DNA of 53,227 nt from Phycisphaerae bacterium (GTDB lineage Bacteria; Planctomycetota; Phycisphaerae; Sedimentisphaerales; Anaerobacaceae), in NCBI GenBank assembly GCA_016782755.1, contig JADHXY010000001.1, positions 1 through 53,227 of the forward strand, read 5' to 3'. The position numbers and the translations under genes are program-made. Under the pieces are notes generated by a model. That model saw only the letters and a list, made by a program, of their open reading frames with translations. It did no database searches and was not told the origin of the DNA. The stretch's first letter is position 1; each line of letters begins with the position of its first letter. This document shows positions 8,971 through 17,179 of the stretch, in pieces.

Positions 8971-10605
8971 TCAACCTGTTTGTTCTCTGAATTTTTTCAG
9001 TGTAAATTCTACTCTCTTGAGCGTATTATCTTTGCCCAGGATGCTGACCGAATCGAAGATGGGCGGACTTACGGTATTTCCGCATATAGCGACTCTGAGC
9101 GGCTGAGCGACCTTTCCGAGTCCGACTTGTTTTTCTTCCGCGAGGTTGCGGAGCATGTTTTCGATATTTTTTTCGGAGAGTTCTTCTATGGCAGTTAGCC
9201 TCTGTCCGACTATTTCGAGCATATCTAAACCGTCGGCTTTTAGGAGTACTTTTTTAACGGCCTTGAGATCATATTCGACATTGTCATTTTCAAAAAATAT
9301 GAATCTGCACTTTTGCTCTATCTGTTCGAGGGTTCTTGCACCTTCATTTATCCTTAGCAGTCTGCTGAGCAGTTCATCATCGGCGGCTGATACTGCTGAG
9401 CCGATTACATTTAAATAATCCTTGAAATGGATCAGCAGCTTTTCTTTGCTCACAGTTTTGATATGTTCGGTGTTAAATGAAATAAGCTTTTTGCGGTCGA
9501 ACAAGCTGTTGGATTTTGTAAGTCGATTGGGATCGAAGCATTCTATCAGTTCGGTGGTAGTCATTATTTCTTTTTCACCGCCAGGGTTCCAGCCGAGCAT
9601 GGCAAGGAAATTTACCATAGTTTCGGGCAGGTAGCCGCTCTTGCGAAAATCAACGACATTAATTTCCGGCAGCTTCACTTCGATAAAATCTGCCATGGCA
9701 TCAATTGCAGGCATGTCCGGAACGATTTTCCCTTTGAGGAACTGGTTTAGCTCATCGATAGAAATTCCGCCGGCGTTGGCGAGCTTTTGCAGGTCAATTT
9801 CATTTTTTGCCTTTATTGCGGTCTTTAGCACTTTTGGTCTTTCCCTTTTTGAGAGCTTGCCGCCAGTGTCGCTAACGGTTACAGACATGTGTGCATAAGC
9901 AGGGATCCTGAAACCAAGAGCTTTTTGCAGTGCCTGGTGGCACGGGGTGTTCATTAAATGTTCCTGCCCCCTGCAAACGTGGGTAACTGCCATAAGCTCA
10001 TCATCAACAACTACTGCGAAATGGTACGTTGGAAAGCCATCAGATTTGCAGATTATAAAGTCGCTGAGCTGGGCCGGATCGAAAGTAACCGTGCCGCGAA
10101 TAATATCTTCAACGATGATCGGGGCATCCTGTGGGATTGCGAACCTTATTGTTACCGACTTGCCGTCGGATATTGCTTTTTTGACATCCGATTCTGTGGG
10201 AAGAACCTCGGGGCGCCTATAGACAAAGTTTTGTTTCTCGGCTTCGGCTTTTTTTCTGGCTTGTGCTAATTGCTCTGAGGTGTCAAAACAATAGTATGCT
10301 TTGCCTTCACTGATCAGCTTGTCGATGTATGTTTTATATATTTCGAGTCGCTGCGATTGATAATAAGGGCCGTTTTCACCGCCGATCTGGGGTCCTTCGT
10401 CCCAATCGATCCCTAACCAGCGAAGATCATCCATTACCTGCTGAGCGGCTGTGGGGGTGTTGCGTTTGGTGTCGGTATCTTCTATGCGCAATATGAATTT
10501 GCCGCCGCTATGACGTGCGATAAGCCAGTTAAAAAGTGCCGTCCTCGCCCCACCTACATGCAAGTATCCGGTCGGCGACGGTGCAAAACGCGTAACTATC
10601 ATCAA
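8971..10605 (-). CDS. gltX: Glutamyl-tRNA synthetase with an insertion after KLSKR
   Basis: GluRS charges tRNA-Glu. The class I signature PSPTGYLHVGGAR is at residues 10-21 and the KMSKS equivalent GGKLSKR at 248-254. At 544 residues the protein is about 60-70 longer than typical bacterial GluRS. The extra length sits between KLSKR and the conserved GYLPETMVNFLAMLGW (324-339), which are normally separated by about a dozen residues. The insert contains a helical segment (about 262-290) and PDMPAIDAMADFI. Because glnS is also present, this GluRS is probably discriminating. It heads the gltX-kinase-thpR group and is divergent from glnS. Confidence 0.95.
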   Translation of the reverse strand: MMIVTRFAPSPTGYLHVGGARTALFNWLIARHSGGKFILRIEDTDTKRNTPTAAQQVMDDLRWLGIDWDEGPQIGGENGPYYQSQRLEIYKTYIDKLISEGKAYYCFDTSEQLAQARKKAEAEKQNFVYRRPEVLPTESDVKKAISDGKSVTIRFAIPQDAPIIVEDIIRGTVTFDPAQLSDFIICKSDGFPTYHFAVVVDDELMAVTHVCRGQEHLMNTPCHQALQKALGFRIPAYAHMSVTVSDTGGKLSKRERPKVLKTAIKAKNEIDLQKLANAGGISIDELNQFLKGKIVPDMPAIDAMADFIEVKLPEINVVDFRKSGYLPETMVNFLAMLGWNPGGEKEIMTTTELIECFDPNRLTKSNSLFDRKKLISFNTEHIKTVSKEKLLIHFKDYLNVIGSAVSAADDELLSRLLRINEGARTLEQIEQKCRFIFFENDNVEYDLKAVKKVLLKADGLDMLEIVGQRLTAIEELSEKNIENMLRNLAEEKQVGLGKVAQPLRVAICGNTVSPPIFDSVSILGKDNTLKRVEFTLKKFREQTG

Positions 10606-10636
10606 ATACCTCTAAATCGTAAATTTCAAAAGCCTT

Positions 10637-10665
10637 ACGTTAAATTAAAAAAGGCTTTCTGTCAA
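10637..10665 (-). promoter_or_regulatory. Candidate sigma-70-type promoter for gltX
   Basis: On the minus strand a perfect TTGACA (10660-10665) is followed after 17 bases by TAACGT (10637-10642), about 32 bp upstream of the gltX start. The -35 is ideal; the -10 matches only at the invariant T, A and final T, so the call is moderate. Confidence 0.4.
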
Positions 10666-10821
10666 GACTACAGAGGGTTTATGGCGGATATTTTGAAGTT
10701 GGGCGAACTTTTATTTGAAAACTTTCGCTAACTTGATTAAATTGTTGTTTTTTGTGTTTGTGAGGCTTAAACTGCCTTTTAGGATTAATATTGTTTTTTG
10801 CTTTTTTGAGGTAAGCTAAAA

Positions 10822-12543
10822 TTGGAAAAACCGGAAAGTACCAATAACGACCAGCAGCCATGTCTGCCGAAATATGACTTTGTTCGCCAAATTGTAGCTG
10901 ATGATATTCGCACGGGAAAATGGGATCAGCGGACTCATACGCGTTTTCCGCCGGAGCCTAACGGCTATCTTCATATCGGGCATGCTAAAGCTATCTGTCT
11001 GAATTTCGGGATTGCGGCTGAATTCGGTGGTAAGTGCAACTTGCGATTTGATGATACTAATCCGACGAAGGAAGAGCAGGAGTATGTTGATTCGATAATC
11101 GAGGATATAAAGTGGCTCGGCTGGGACTGGGAGGATCGGTTGTATTTTGCTTCTGATTACTTCGACCAGATGTACGAATATGGCGTTGAGCTTATTAAAA
11201 AAGGCAAGGCTTATGTTTGTGATTTGACGGCTGAGGAGACGCGGGAATATCGCGGCAGTCTTACAGAGGCTGGCAAGGGGAGTCCTTACCGCAGTCGGAG
11301 CGTTGAGGAAAATATCGAGCTGTTTGAAAAAATGAAGGACGGCGAATTCAAAGACGGTGAGAAAACACTTAAAGCAAAAAACGATATGGCTTCAGCGAAT
11401 GTGAATATGCGTGACCCTGTGATGTACCGGATACTCCATGCCGCTCATCATAGAACCGGTGACCAATGGTGTATTTATCCGATGTATGACTGGGCACACG
11501 GGCTTGAGGACTCTATCGAAGGGATAACTCATTCGATTTGTACGCTGGAATTTGAAAACCACAGGCCGCTTTATGACTGGTTCCTCGATGCCCTTTGGAT
11601 CCATCATCCGCAACAGATCGAGTTTGCCCGTTTGAACCTTACGTATACTGTAATGAGCAAGCGCAAACTGCTGAGGCTTGTACAGGATGGGCTTGTTAGC
11701 GGATGGGACGATCCGCGGATGCCTACGCTTTCGGGTATGAGAAGGAGGGGTTTTTCGCCGGAGGCTATCAGAAACTTTTGTAAGACGATCGGCGTTAACA
11801 AGTTCAATAGCACTATCGATTATGCTCTGCTGGAACACTGCCTGCGTCAGGATCTGAATAAGACGTCGCCGCGGGCGATGGCGGTTATTAACCCGGTAAA
11901 ACTGGTTATCGACAATTATCCCGAGAATGAAAGCGAAGAACTTGAAGCTATTAATAACCCCGATGACCCATCGGCTGGGATGAGGAAAGTGCCGTTCTCG
12001 AAAGAGCTTTATATCGAACGAGAGGATTTTATGGAAGAGCCGCCGAAGAAATTCTTCCGGCTGGCACCGGGGCGGGAAGTTCGGCTCAGGTATGCTTATT
12101 TTGTGAAATGTACCGATGTGGTAAAAGACGAAAAGGGTGAGATCAAGGAGATACATTGTACTTACGATTCTGCTACGCGGGGCGGTGATTCGCCGGACGG
12201 CAGGAAAGTAAAGGCTACGCTGCACTGGGTTTGTGCCAAAAATTCCAAATCGGCACAGGTGCGTCTCTATGATTATCTGTTTACAAAAGAGAACCCCGAC
12301 CAAGCGGAAGAGGGTGAGGATTTTACCGCCAACCTGAACCCGGATTCATTGAAGATACTCGATAACTGCTTTATCGAGCCGTCGCTTGCCGATTGTGGGC
12401 CGCTGGATAGGGTGCAGTTTGAGCGGCTGGGTTATTTTTGTGTTGACCCGGAGAGAACAGAAGACGGCAGACCAATCTTCAACAGAACGGTTACGCTGAG
12501 GGACACCTGGGCAAAGATGCAAAAAGCTCAGCAAAAGAAATAA
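10822..12543 (+). CDS. glnS: Glutaminyl-tRNA synthetase
   Basis: GlnRS charges tRNA-Gln directly, so this organism need not rely on GatCAB transamidation for Gln-tRNA. The 573-residue protein has [15 protein letters not shown] (HIGH at 51-54) and VMSKRKL at about 277-283, and the C-terminal anticodon-binding beta-barrels (for example [24 protein letters not shown]). It begins with TTG, supported by GAGG 10 bases upstream; no better start is available before the conserved core. The gene is divergent from gltX. Bacterial glnS genes are generally thought to derive from eukaryotes by transfer, but nothing in the local base composition shows a recent event. Confidence 0.96.
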   Translation: MEKPESTNNDQQPCLPKYDFVRQIVADDIRTGKWDQRTHTRFPPEPNGYLHIGHAKAICLNFGIAAEFGGKCNLRFDDTNPTKEEQEYVDSIIEDIKWLGWDWEDRLYFASDYFDQMYEYGVELIKKGKAYVCDLTAEETREYRGSLTEAGKGSPYRSRSVEENIELFEKMKDGEFKDGEKTLKAKNDMASANVNMRDPVMYRILHAAHHRTGDQWCIYPMYDWAHGLEDSIEGITHSICTLEFENHRPLYDWFLDALWIHHPQQIEFARLNLTYTVMSKRKLLRLVQDGLVSGWDDPRMPTLSGMRRRGFSPEAIRNFCKTIGVNKFNSTIDYALLEHCLRQDLNKTSPRAMAVINPVKLVIDNYPENESEELEAINNPDDPSAGMRKVPFSKELYIEREDFMEEPPKKFFRLAPGREVRLRYAYFVKCTDVVKDEKGEIKEIHCTYDSATRGGDSPDGRKVKATLHWVCAKNSKSAQVRLYDYLFTKENPDQAEEGEDFTANLNPDSLKILDNCFIEPSLADCGPLDRVQFERLGYFCVDPERTEDGRPIFNRTVTLRDTWAKMQKAQQKK

Positions 12544-12622
12544 ACCTGAGCACGGCGGAAAAACGATAACTGCTAAGTATGCGGTTTCTAAATATTGGAA
12601 TGGTATTTGGGAGATAGTAATT

Positions 12623-13309
12623 ATGAAGAAGTTATTTTTGGTGGTCGTGTTGGTACTGGTGGTTTTGTTGGGGAGCGAATCTGTTTTTGCCAAAGGAAAA
12701 GGAGGGGGCAATGGTAAGAGCAGGGGTCGAAAGAGTTCTGTTACAACTCAGCGGGAACGCAAAGAAAATGCTGAAAATACTGCTGAGGTAACAAAAGAGA
12801 AGATTAAGAGAAAAGGTAAGGGCGAAGGGAGAAAACAGAAAAGCAATTCGGAAGATGCTATCGAATCAAAAAATTCTACCGAAAAGGTGAAGGAAAAGAA
12901 AGCTGAGCAGGAACGAAAAGAAGTTAAGACTAAAAGCAGAAAAGTGGAACGCAAAGCAGAAAGGATACGAGCAGGGGGTAAAGAGCACGCACAACAGCTT
13001 GGCAGTATTGAGAAGCAAATAGCCCACGAACAGGACAAGCATAATAGACAGCAGGCACGGCTTGAGAGAATCAAAGAATTGGCCCTGGAGAAGAACAATC
13101 AGAAACTGGCGGATAAAGTGGATGAATTGACGGCTAAGGAGATGAAGCGGTATGAAAACAAGATCCAACGTATGAATAAGAGGATGCAGGGAGTTTCAGA
13201 AGCTGGTGGAAAGAAGATTGAATCTGGTGACAAGGGGAATGGCGAAAAGACAAAGGCCACAAAGGAAAAAGACAAAGGCAAAGATAAAAATCCGGGAGAT
13301 GAAAATTAA
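12623..13309 (+). CDS. Secreted Lys/Glu-rich coiled-coil protein
   Basis: This 228-residue protein has a strong signal peptide (MKKLFLVVVLVLVVLLGSESVFA) and then an extremely charged sequence. Lys, Glu and Arg dominate, with heptad-like stretches around residues 130-190 (for example EKQIAHEQDKHNRQQARLERIKELALEKNNQKLADK) that predict coiled coil. The ends are Gly/Lys-rich and probably disordered. No known domain is recognised. It could be a periplasmic structural or polyanion-binding protein; that is a guess from composition. A small lipoprotein gene follows about 50 bp downstream on the same strand, which suggests a functional pair. Confidence 0.7.
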   Translation: MKKLFLVVVLVLVVLLGSESVFAKGKGGGNGKSRGRKSSVTTQRERKENAENTAEVTKEKIKRKGKGEGRKQKSNSEDAIESKNSTEKVKEKKAEQERKEVKTKSRKVERKAERIRAGGKEHAQQLGSIEKQIAHEQDKHNRQQARLERIKELALEKNNQKLADKVDELTAKEMKRYENKIQRMNKRMQGVSEAGGKKIESGDKGNGEKTKATKEKDKGKDKNPGDEN

Positions 13310-13358
13310 GGCATCTCTTGAGCATTGCAGTTAACTGGTTTATTTGGGAGAAATGAAG

Positions 13359-13568
13359 ATGAAAGCTAAACTGTGGTTGAGCGTAGTTGTGACGGCAGTA
13401 TTGTTAATCAATTTTGTTGGGTGTAAGAAGGCAGAGGAGCCGGAGACGGTAGAGGTCAAATCCCAAGCCGAGTATAAACTTGAGGCGGATAAAGAGATAA
13501 CAGAGACGAATATGGAAGAGGAACTGAAAAAACTTGAGGCCGAAATAGAGGCGAATTCCGTAAACTAA
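13359..13568 (+). CDS. Small lipoprotein
   Basis: A 69-residue protein with a signal peptide ending in a lipobox (INFVGC), so it should be lipidated at the Cys near residue 22. The mature part is a short acidic helix rich in Glu and Lys (EEELKKLEAEIEAN). The ATG at 13359 is chosen because GGGAG lies 8 bases upstream; ATG 13353 and TTG 13344 are too close to or within that site. Its acidic helix could associate with the basic coiled-coil protein encoded just upstream, which is inference only. Confidence 0.65.
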   Translation: MKAKLWLSVVVTAVLLINFVGCKKAEEPETVEVKSQAEYKLEADKEITETNMEEELKKLEAEIEANSVN

Positions 13569-13597
13569 ATTTGGGTCTGTTGGTTTTTGGGTGCGTT

Positions 13598-13957
13598 TTA
13601 CTTTCCGAGCATCATTTTTAATGAGGCGATGAACAGGAGTATTCCAAATGCTTTTCTTAGTATCTGGTCGGGGATGTTCATGGCGAATTTTGCGCCTATC
13701 AGGCCGCCGATGAAAAAACCGGCACATATCAGGGCGGCAATCTTAATATCGACCATTCCGTTTTTGTAATACGTCCATGCCGCGAGCAGGCCTATCGGCG
13801 GGATCATGAGGGCAAGAGTTGTACCCTGTGCCATGTGCTGGGATAAGCCGAAAAAGAGGACAAGAGCGGGAATTATAACTATGGCTCCGCCGATGCCTAT
13901 CAAGCCGCTCAAGACACCCGTTGCCAAACCTAAAAGAACATATAAAAAGATATTCAT
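13598..13957 (-). CDS. Half-length TauE/SafE-family membrane protein
   Basis: The family exports sulfite or sulfonates or imports related anions in other bacteria. This 119-residue protein has about four hydrophobic helices and typical family motifs: GVLSGLIGIGGAIVIIPALV and IGAKFAMNIPDQILRKAFG. Full-length members have two such repeats (about 250 residues), so this is one repeat, either a natural half-size dimeric form or the remnant of a longer gene. There is no sign of decay within it, and it has a plausible start. The substrate is unknown. It lies 31 bp downstream of trpC on the same strand. Confidence 0.8.
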   Translation of the reverse strand: MNIFLYVLLGLATGVLSGLIGIGGAIVIIPALVLFFGLSQHMAQGTTLALMIPPIGLLAAWTYYKNGMVDIKIAALICAGFFIGGLIGAKFAMNIPDQILRKAFGILLFIASLKMMLGK

Positions 13958-13988
13958 CGCCTTTTGACCCCTTAGTTAAAACCGAAAA

Positions 13989-14792
13989 TTATCCGAACAA
14001 TTCGCTGAACTTTTCTTCTATGACAGGACTTTCGCATAGCGTCTGTCCTATGAGTACGGCTCTGACACCTACCGATATTAGTTTTTCGACATCGTCTCTT
14101 GTTTTTATGCCACTTTCTGCGACAAGCTGGTCATCTGCATCTGCCAGTTCGGCAAGACGGGCGGTGTTATTGATGTCAATCTTCATAGTTGTCAGGTCGC
14201 GGTTGTTTATACCCAATATACTGTTACCCTTTTTTGGAAATCCCAACAGTGAGCGTACATCGAGCAGAGTGTCGGCTCCATGAACCTCAAGCAGTACCGT
14301 CATTGTTAGCTCGGTTGCGAGGATCATCAGGTCGCTGAGCTGGGATTTGGTAAGCGCCTCGGCTATGAGTAGGATGGCGTCGGCACCGGCTGCCCTCGCC
14401 TCATATACCTGCCACGGGTCGATGATAAAATCCTTTCTCAGTACCGGCAAAGCCACGGCATCTTTTACGGCTTGGATGTATTCGAGTTTTCCCTGAAAAT
14501 ACTTTTCATCGGTGAGGACACTTATAGCATCGGCTCCGCAATTTTCATAAATTTTTGCTATGCGAACAGGGTCAAAATCTTGTCTTATCAATCCTGCTGA
14601 CGGCGAAGCCTTCTTTACCTCGGCTATGACGTTAAGGCCTCTTTTGTTTGGCTTTGTAACGGCTTTGTAAAAATTCCGGCAGCGAGGGAGACCTTCTATT
14701 TCAGCTTTCAATTGATCGAGGGTCTTTTTGCTCTTGCGATCGGCGACCTCTAACCGCTTATCGGCTATTATTTTGTCTAAGATATTTGCCAA
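13989..14792 (-). CDS. trpC: Indole-3-glycerol phosphate synthase
   Basis: TrpC closes the indole ring by decarboxylating 1-(2-carboxyphenylamino)-1-deoxyribulose 5-phosphate in tryptophan synthesis. The 267-residue TIM barrel shows VIAEVKKASPSAG, ILTDEKYFQGKLEYI, PVLRKDFIIDPWQVYEARAAGADAILLI, GINNRDL and the phosphate-binding VAESGI and AVLIGQTL segments. It starts with TTG; AAAAGG lies nine bases upstream. No other trp gene is adjacent. The first twelve codons and the ribosome-binding site are duplicated about 275 bp upstream, a notable local rearrangement. Confidence 0.95.
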   Translation of the reverse strand: MANILDKIIADKRLEVADRKSKKTLDQLKAEIEGLPRCRNFYKAVTKPNKRGLNVIAEVKKASPSAGLIRQDFDPVRIAKIYENCGADAISVLTDEKYFQGKLEYIQAVKDAVALPVLRKDFIIDPWQVYEARAAGADAILLIAEALTKSQLSDLMILATELTMTVLLEVHGADTLLDVRSLLGFPKKGNSILGINNRDLTTMKIDINNTARLAELADADDQLVAESGIKTRDDVEKLISVGVRAVLIGQTLCESPVIEEKFSELFG

Positions 14793-14809
14793 TTTTGTAT
14801 ACCTTTTCT
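14758..14809. repeat. Direct repeat, copy A (trpC start region)
   Basis: The first 38 bases (14758-14795) are identical to 15033-15070, and the next 14 match at all but about three positions. Copy A covers the first twelve codons of trpC, its TTG start and its ribosome-binding site. Confidence 0.9.
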
Positions 14810-15032
14810 GATTAAACTATCCGGCTTCGCCGGAACTTTTTAGACACGGATTTTCACGGATTAATTAATTTATATAAACTCTTGTTTTGTAAACAGTTAG
14901 AAAGTAGCTTTTATAAAAACGTGCATAAGAAACAAGGAGTTGAACATTTGTATTACAGATTTACACGGATTTATTATATATTGCTGTTGATAAGAAAACA
15001 GCGTGGGTAACAAGTTACCCACCCTACGAAAT
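14810..15032. other. Repeat-rich insertion between the two trpC-start copies
   Basis: This noncoding stretch holds a CCGG-cttcg-CCGG type hairpin at about 14821-14833, two short motifs that share cacggatt (about 14850-14870 and 14955-14970), an AT-rich middle and the third copy of the 33-bp palindromic repeat near its right end. No gene is seen. It is bounded by the 52-bp direct repeats, so it looks like an insertion that duplicated its surroundings or a tandem duplication that later diverged. Confidence 0.6.
14995..15027. repeat. Interspersed palindromic repeat, copy 3
   Basis: It is identical over the core to the copies at 6287 and 7412, in the same orientation, with the ccctac flank. It ends five bases before copy B of the trpC-start duplication. 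Confidence 0.85.
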
Positions 15033-15084
15033 TTATCGGCTATTATTTTGTCTAAGATATTTGCCAATTTCGAATACCTTCTCT
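15033..15084. repeat. Direct repeat, copy B (truncated trpC start)
   Basis: It duplicates the trpC ribosome-binding site, TTG start and codons 1-12. Reading on from this ghost start on the minus strand enters the palindromic repeat and ends after about 56 codons, so it probably encodes nothing useful, although it could still attract ribosomes. Confidence 0.9.
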
Positions 15085-15102
15085 TTGATAGTTATTATTT
15101 TT

Positions 15103-15474
15103 TTAGCCTGCGATCTTCACGTATGCCATTTGCAGTTGACTGCGGGTGTTTTGGATGCCTTTTTCTTCATCTTCTGTCAAGTTGCCTTTTGTCTTTTCTT
15201 CCAGGGCCTCAAGCATGTCGATATTGTATTTTGCCATGTCGAGATCAGGTTCCTTTTTTTCTTTTTCCATCTGGATAAGCCCCAGCGCAAACATTGCCTG
15301 CGTTGCTAAGAGACTTACCAGTGCAATGAAATCACCCTTTGGCAAAGGGCCTCTTTTTTGCTGCTCTGCTTCCTGCTTTTCTACTTTCTCCTGTGCAGCA
15401 AGACGCTCTTTATCCTTTTTCGCTTCTGTCTTCCAGTCATCGTCGATATGTAATTTTTTTTCTTCTTCAGCCAT
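15103..15474 (-). CDS. DUF1844 protein
   Basis: A 123-residue cytoplasmic protein. The first 45 residues are a charged Lys/Glu helix; the rest fits DUF1844 (GDFIALVSLLATQAMFALGLI, then DLDMAKYNIDMLEALEEKTKGNLTEDEE). The family is common in Planctomycetota, Acidobacteria and deltaproteobacteria and has no proven function. It lies 29 bp after smpB in the same direction. Before the duplication event it probably sat directly upstream of trpC. Confidence 0.85.
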   Translation of the reverse strand: MAEEEKKLHIDDDWKTEAKKDKERLAAQEKVEKQEAEQQKRGPLPKGDFIALVSLLATQAMFALGLIQMEKEKKEPDLDMAKYNIDMLEALEEKTKGNLTEDEEKGIQNTRSQLQMAYVKIAG

Positions 15475-15503
15475 TTTGGAGTCCCTTAAAATTTTTTAAT
15501 TTA

Positions 15504-16001
15504 TCATCTATATTTTTTCATATCGCGGTCTAAATCCCTCTTTTGCTGTTTCTGGGTTATCGAAGCCCTCTTATCATACTGTTTTTTGCCCCTTGCCAGT
15601 CCCAGCTGTAATTTTGCGAGGCCTCTTGAGTTGAAGTAAATTTTTAGGGGGACAAGTGTGAATCCGCGTTGATCGAGTTTGATCTTTATCTTTCGTATTT
15701 CTATCTTGTGCATGAGGAGTTTTCTGTTATGCACCGGCTCGTGGTTGTAAATACCAGCCTGCTCGTACTGGCTTATACTTGCACCGACCAGCCAGCATTC
15801 ATCTGCGATTATTCTTGCATAGGCACCGGAGAGGTCGGCCTGGCCGTTGCGGAGACTCTTGACCTCGCTGCCTTGCAGACTCATCCCTGCCTCGAATTTG
15901 TCAATTATCTCGAAGTTATGGTAAGCCTTTTTGTTAACCGTAACCGCATCAGAGCTTTTATTAGCAGATTTTTTCTTTTGTGCCGTCATGGGTGCAATCA
16001 T
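15504..16001 (-). CDS. smpB: SsrA-binding protein SmpB
   Basis: SmpB binds tmRNA and delivers it to stalled ribosomes for trans-translation. The 165-residue protein has the conserved core YHNFEIIDKFEAGMSLQGSEVKSLRNG, the QYEQAGIYNHEPVHNRKLLMHK segment and the basic C-terminal tail ending KRDLDRDMKKYR. The N-terminus carries about 20 extra Lys/Ser-rich residues. No ribosome-binding site is obvious before either the first or the fifth-codon ATG. The partner ssrA gene was not found in the window. Confidence 0.95.
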   Translation of the reverse strand: MIAPMTAQKKKSANKSSDAVTVNKKAYHNFEIIDKFEAGMSLQGSEVKSLRNGQADLSGAYARIIADECWLVGASISQYEQAGIYNHEPVHNRKLLMHKIEIRKIKIKLDQRGFTLVPLKIYFNSRGLAKLQLGLARGKKQYDKRASITQKQQKRDLDRDMKKYR

Positions 16002-16104
16002 ATACTACGTGGCAACAATTTGCAAGAACACTGCCGCCAAGCCGGGTGCTTGTCGCTGATTTTATACTGTATTGTCCCCGAAAACCGGTTCAATGGGGAG
16101 CATC

Positions 16105-16518
16105 TCATTTGAGAAACTTTATTGACAGAGGATAAACATAGCTCTCGCCGTTACTGGCTTTGATAGCCGCCATGACCACAAAAATTATATTCAGGAAATA
16201 TAACAGGCCTAACGCCAGAAAACCTATGGCTATAGGGCAAAAAGGTGCTGCTATAAGGCTGTAAATTATCAATGATATTTGCCAGTTCAATGCCGCTTTG
16301 CCATGTTTATCTACGAACTTATATTTATCTTTTTCCAACAGCCACACCACCAATGGCCCAACAATCCAAAGCAGACCGAGCAAATGGCACAGCATAGCCA
16401 TGTTCTTTTCGTCCGAGCTTAACTGTACCACTTCGGCTTCGGGTGGGGTGGTTTGTTCGGCTTGCTGCTGACCTTCCGGCTGTTGTTCGGTTTGTTCGTT
16501 TTTAATTTCTTCGTCCAT
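16105..16518 (-). CDS. DUF4870 membrane protein
   Basis: A 137-residue protein. The acidic Gln/Glu/Pro-rich N-terminus (about 45 residues) precedes the DUF4870 (Tic20-like) core: AMLCHLLGLLWIVGPLVVWLLEKDKYKFVDKHGKAALNWQ, followed by two or three membrane helices. The start is placed at the ATG preceded by GGAGG five bases upstream; an upstream ATG exists but lacks a site. Function is unknown for the family. Confidence 0.85.
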   Translation of the reverse strand: MDEEIKNEQTEQQPEGQQQAEQTTPPEAEVVQLSSDEKNMAMLCHLLGLLWIVGPLVVWLLEKDKYKFVDKHGKAALNWQISLIIYSLIAAPFCPIAIGFLALGLLYFLNIIFVVMAAIKASNGESYVYPLSIKFLK

Positions 16519-16587
16519 AAAAACCTCCATGAAAGGATTTGATAAACACACGATTCTAACTATAAAAAGCCCATACCAAAATTAGCA

Positions 16588-16977
16588 TTAAAGAAGATTC
16601 TCTTTGATCTTATTGTATATCATTTTGCTCTTTGTTTCATCACCAAGAGCACCCGCTCTTATTTTTACACCTGTGCTGTTTGGCGCGACACTTTTAAGCT
16701 CGATGGATATCTTCTTATCGGCAGAATCCCTTGCGATTATCTTTCCTGCAAGAGAGTCCTTTGAAGCTACGCTTGTTTTCAGCTCGAGGTCGGCCATTGA
16801 TTTTTGGGCCGCTCGAAATACCGTCTCAATTGCGTAGGGCATAGCAGCCGATAGTGTTCCCATACTGTATGTAGCCTGGGTCTTTAAGTCCTCACCTACC
16901 ATTGTTGTTTTACAGCCGACAACTCCCAATGCCAGCCCCAAAAGCAATACCGCTAATAAGATTTTTTTCTGTTTCAT
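16588..16977 (-). CDS. DUF3568 family lipoprotein
   Basis: A 129-residue protein with a Lys-rich signal peptide and lipobox (GVVGC), so it is predicted to be lipidated at about Cys22. The mature sequence (TYSMGTLSAAMPYAIETVFRAAQKSMADLELK, then KIIARDSADKKISIELKSV) fits the DUF3568 family of small envelope lipoproteins, which has no known role. It stands alone between divergent-looking gaps with about 200 bp upstream that show no other gene. Confidence 0.75.
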   Translation of the reverse strand: MKQKKILLAVLLLGLALGVVGCKTTMVGEDLKTQATYSMGTLSAAMPYAIETVFRAAQKSMADLELKTSVASKDSLAGKIIARDSADKKISIELKSVAPNSTGVKIRAGALGDETKSKMIYNKIKENLL

Positions 16978-17179
16978 GTTTTTCCCCTTTCCTTTTTTAT
17001 CTGAAATTAAAAACTATATATTTTCTCGATAATCCATTCTAAGACTGAATTTATTATTATCAACCAAAAAATTAGTTTTTATTGTTTGCTGAGGGGTGTA
17101 TTAACCGCCGGAAAGGGTAAAAAAATGCTTATAATCGGGGATGGGCGTTGGATTTTGAGCGTTTATGCTATGAGTAAGC

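Noticed and set aside
11392-12303. A 303-codon open frame on the minus strand, antisense to glnS
   Set aside because: It lies wholly inside glnS, whose frame has strong family motifs. The antisense product shows no recognisable domain and has the Arg/Pro/His-rich composition of a shadow frame.
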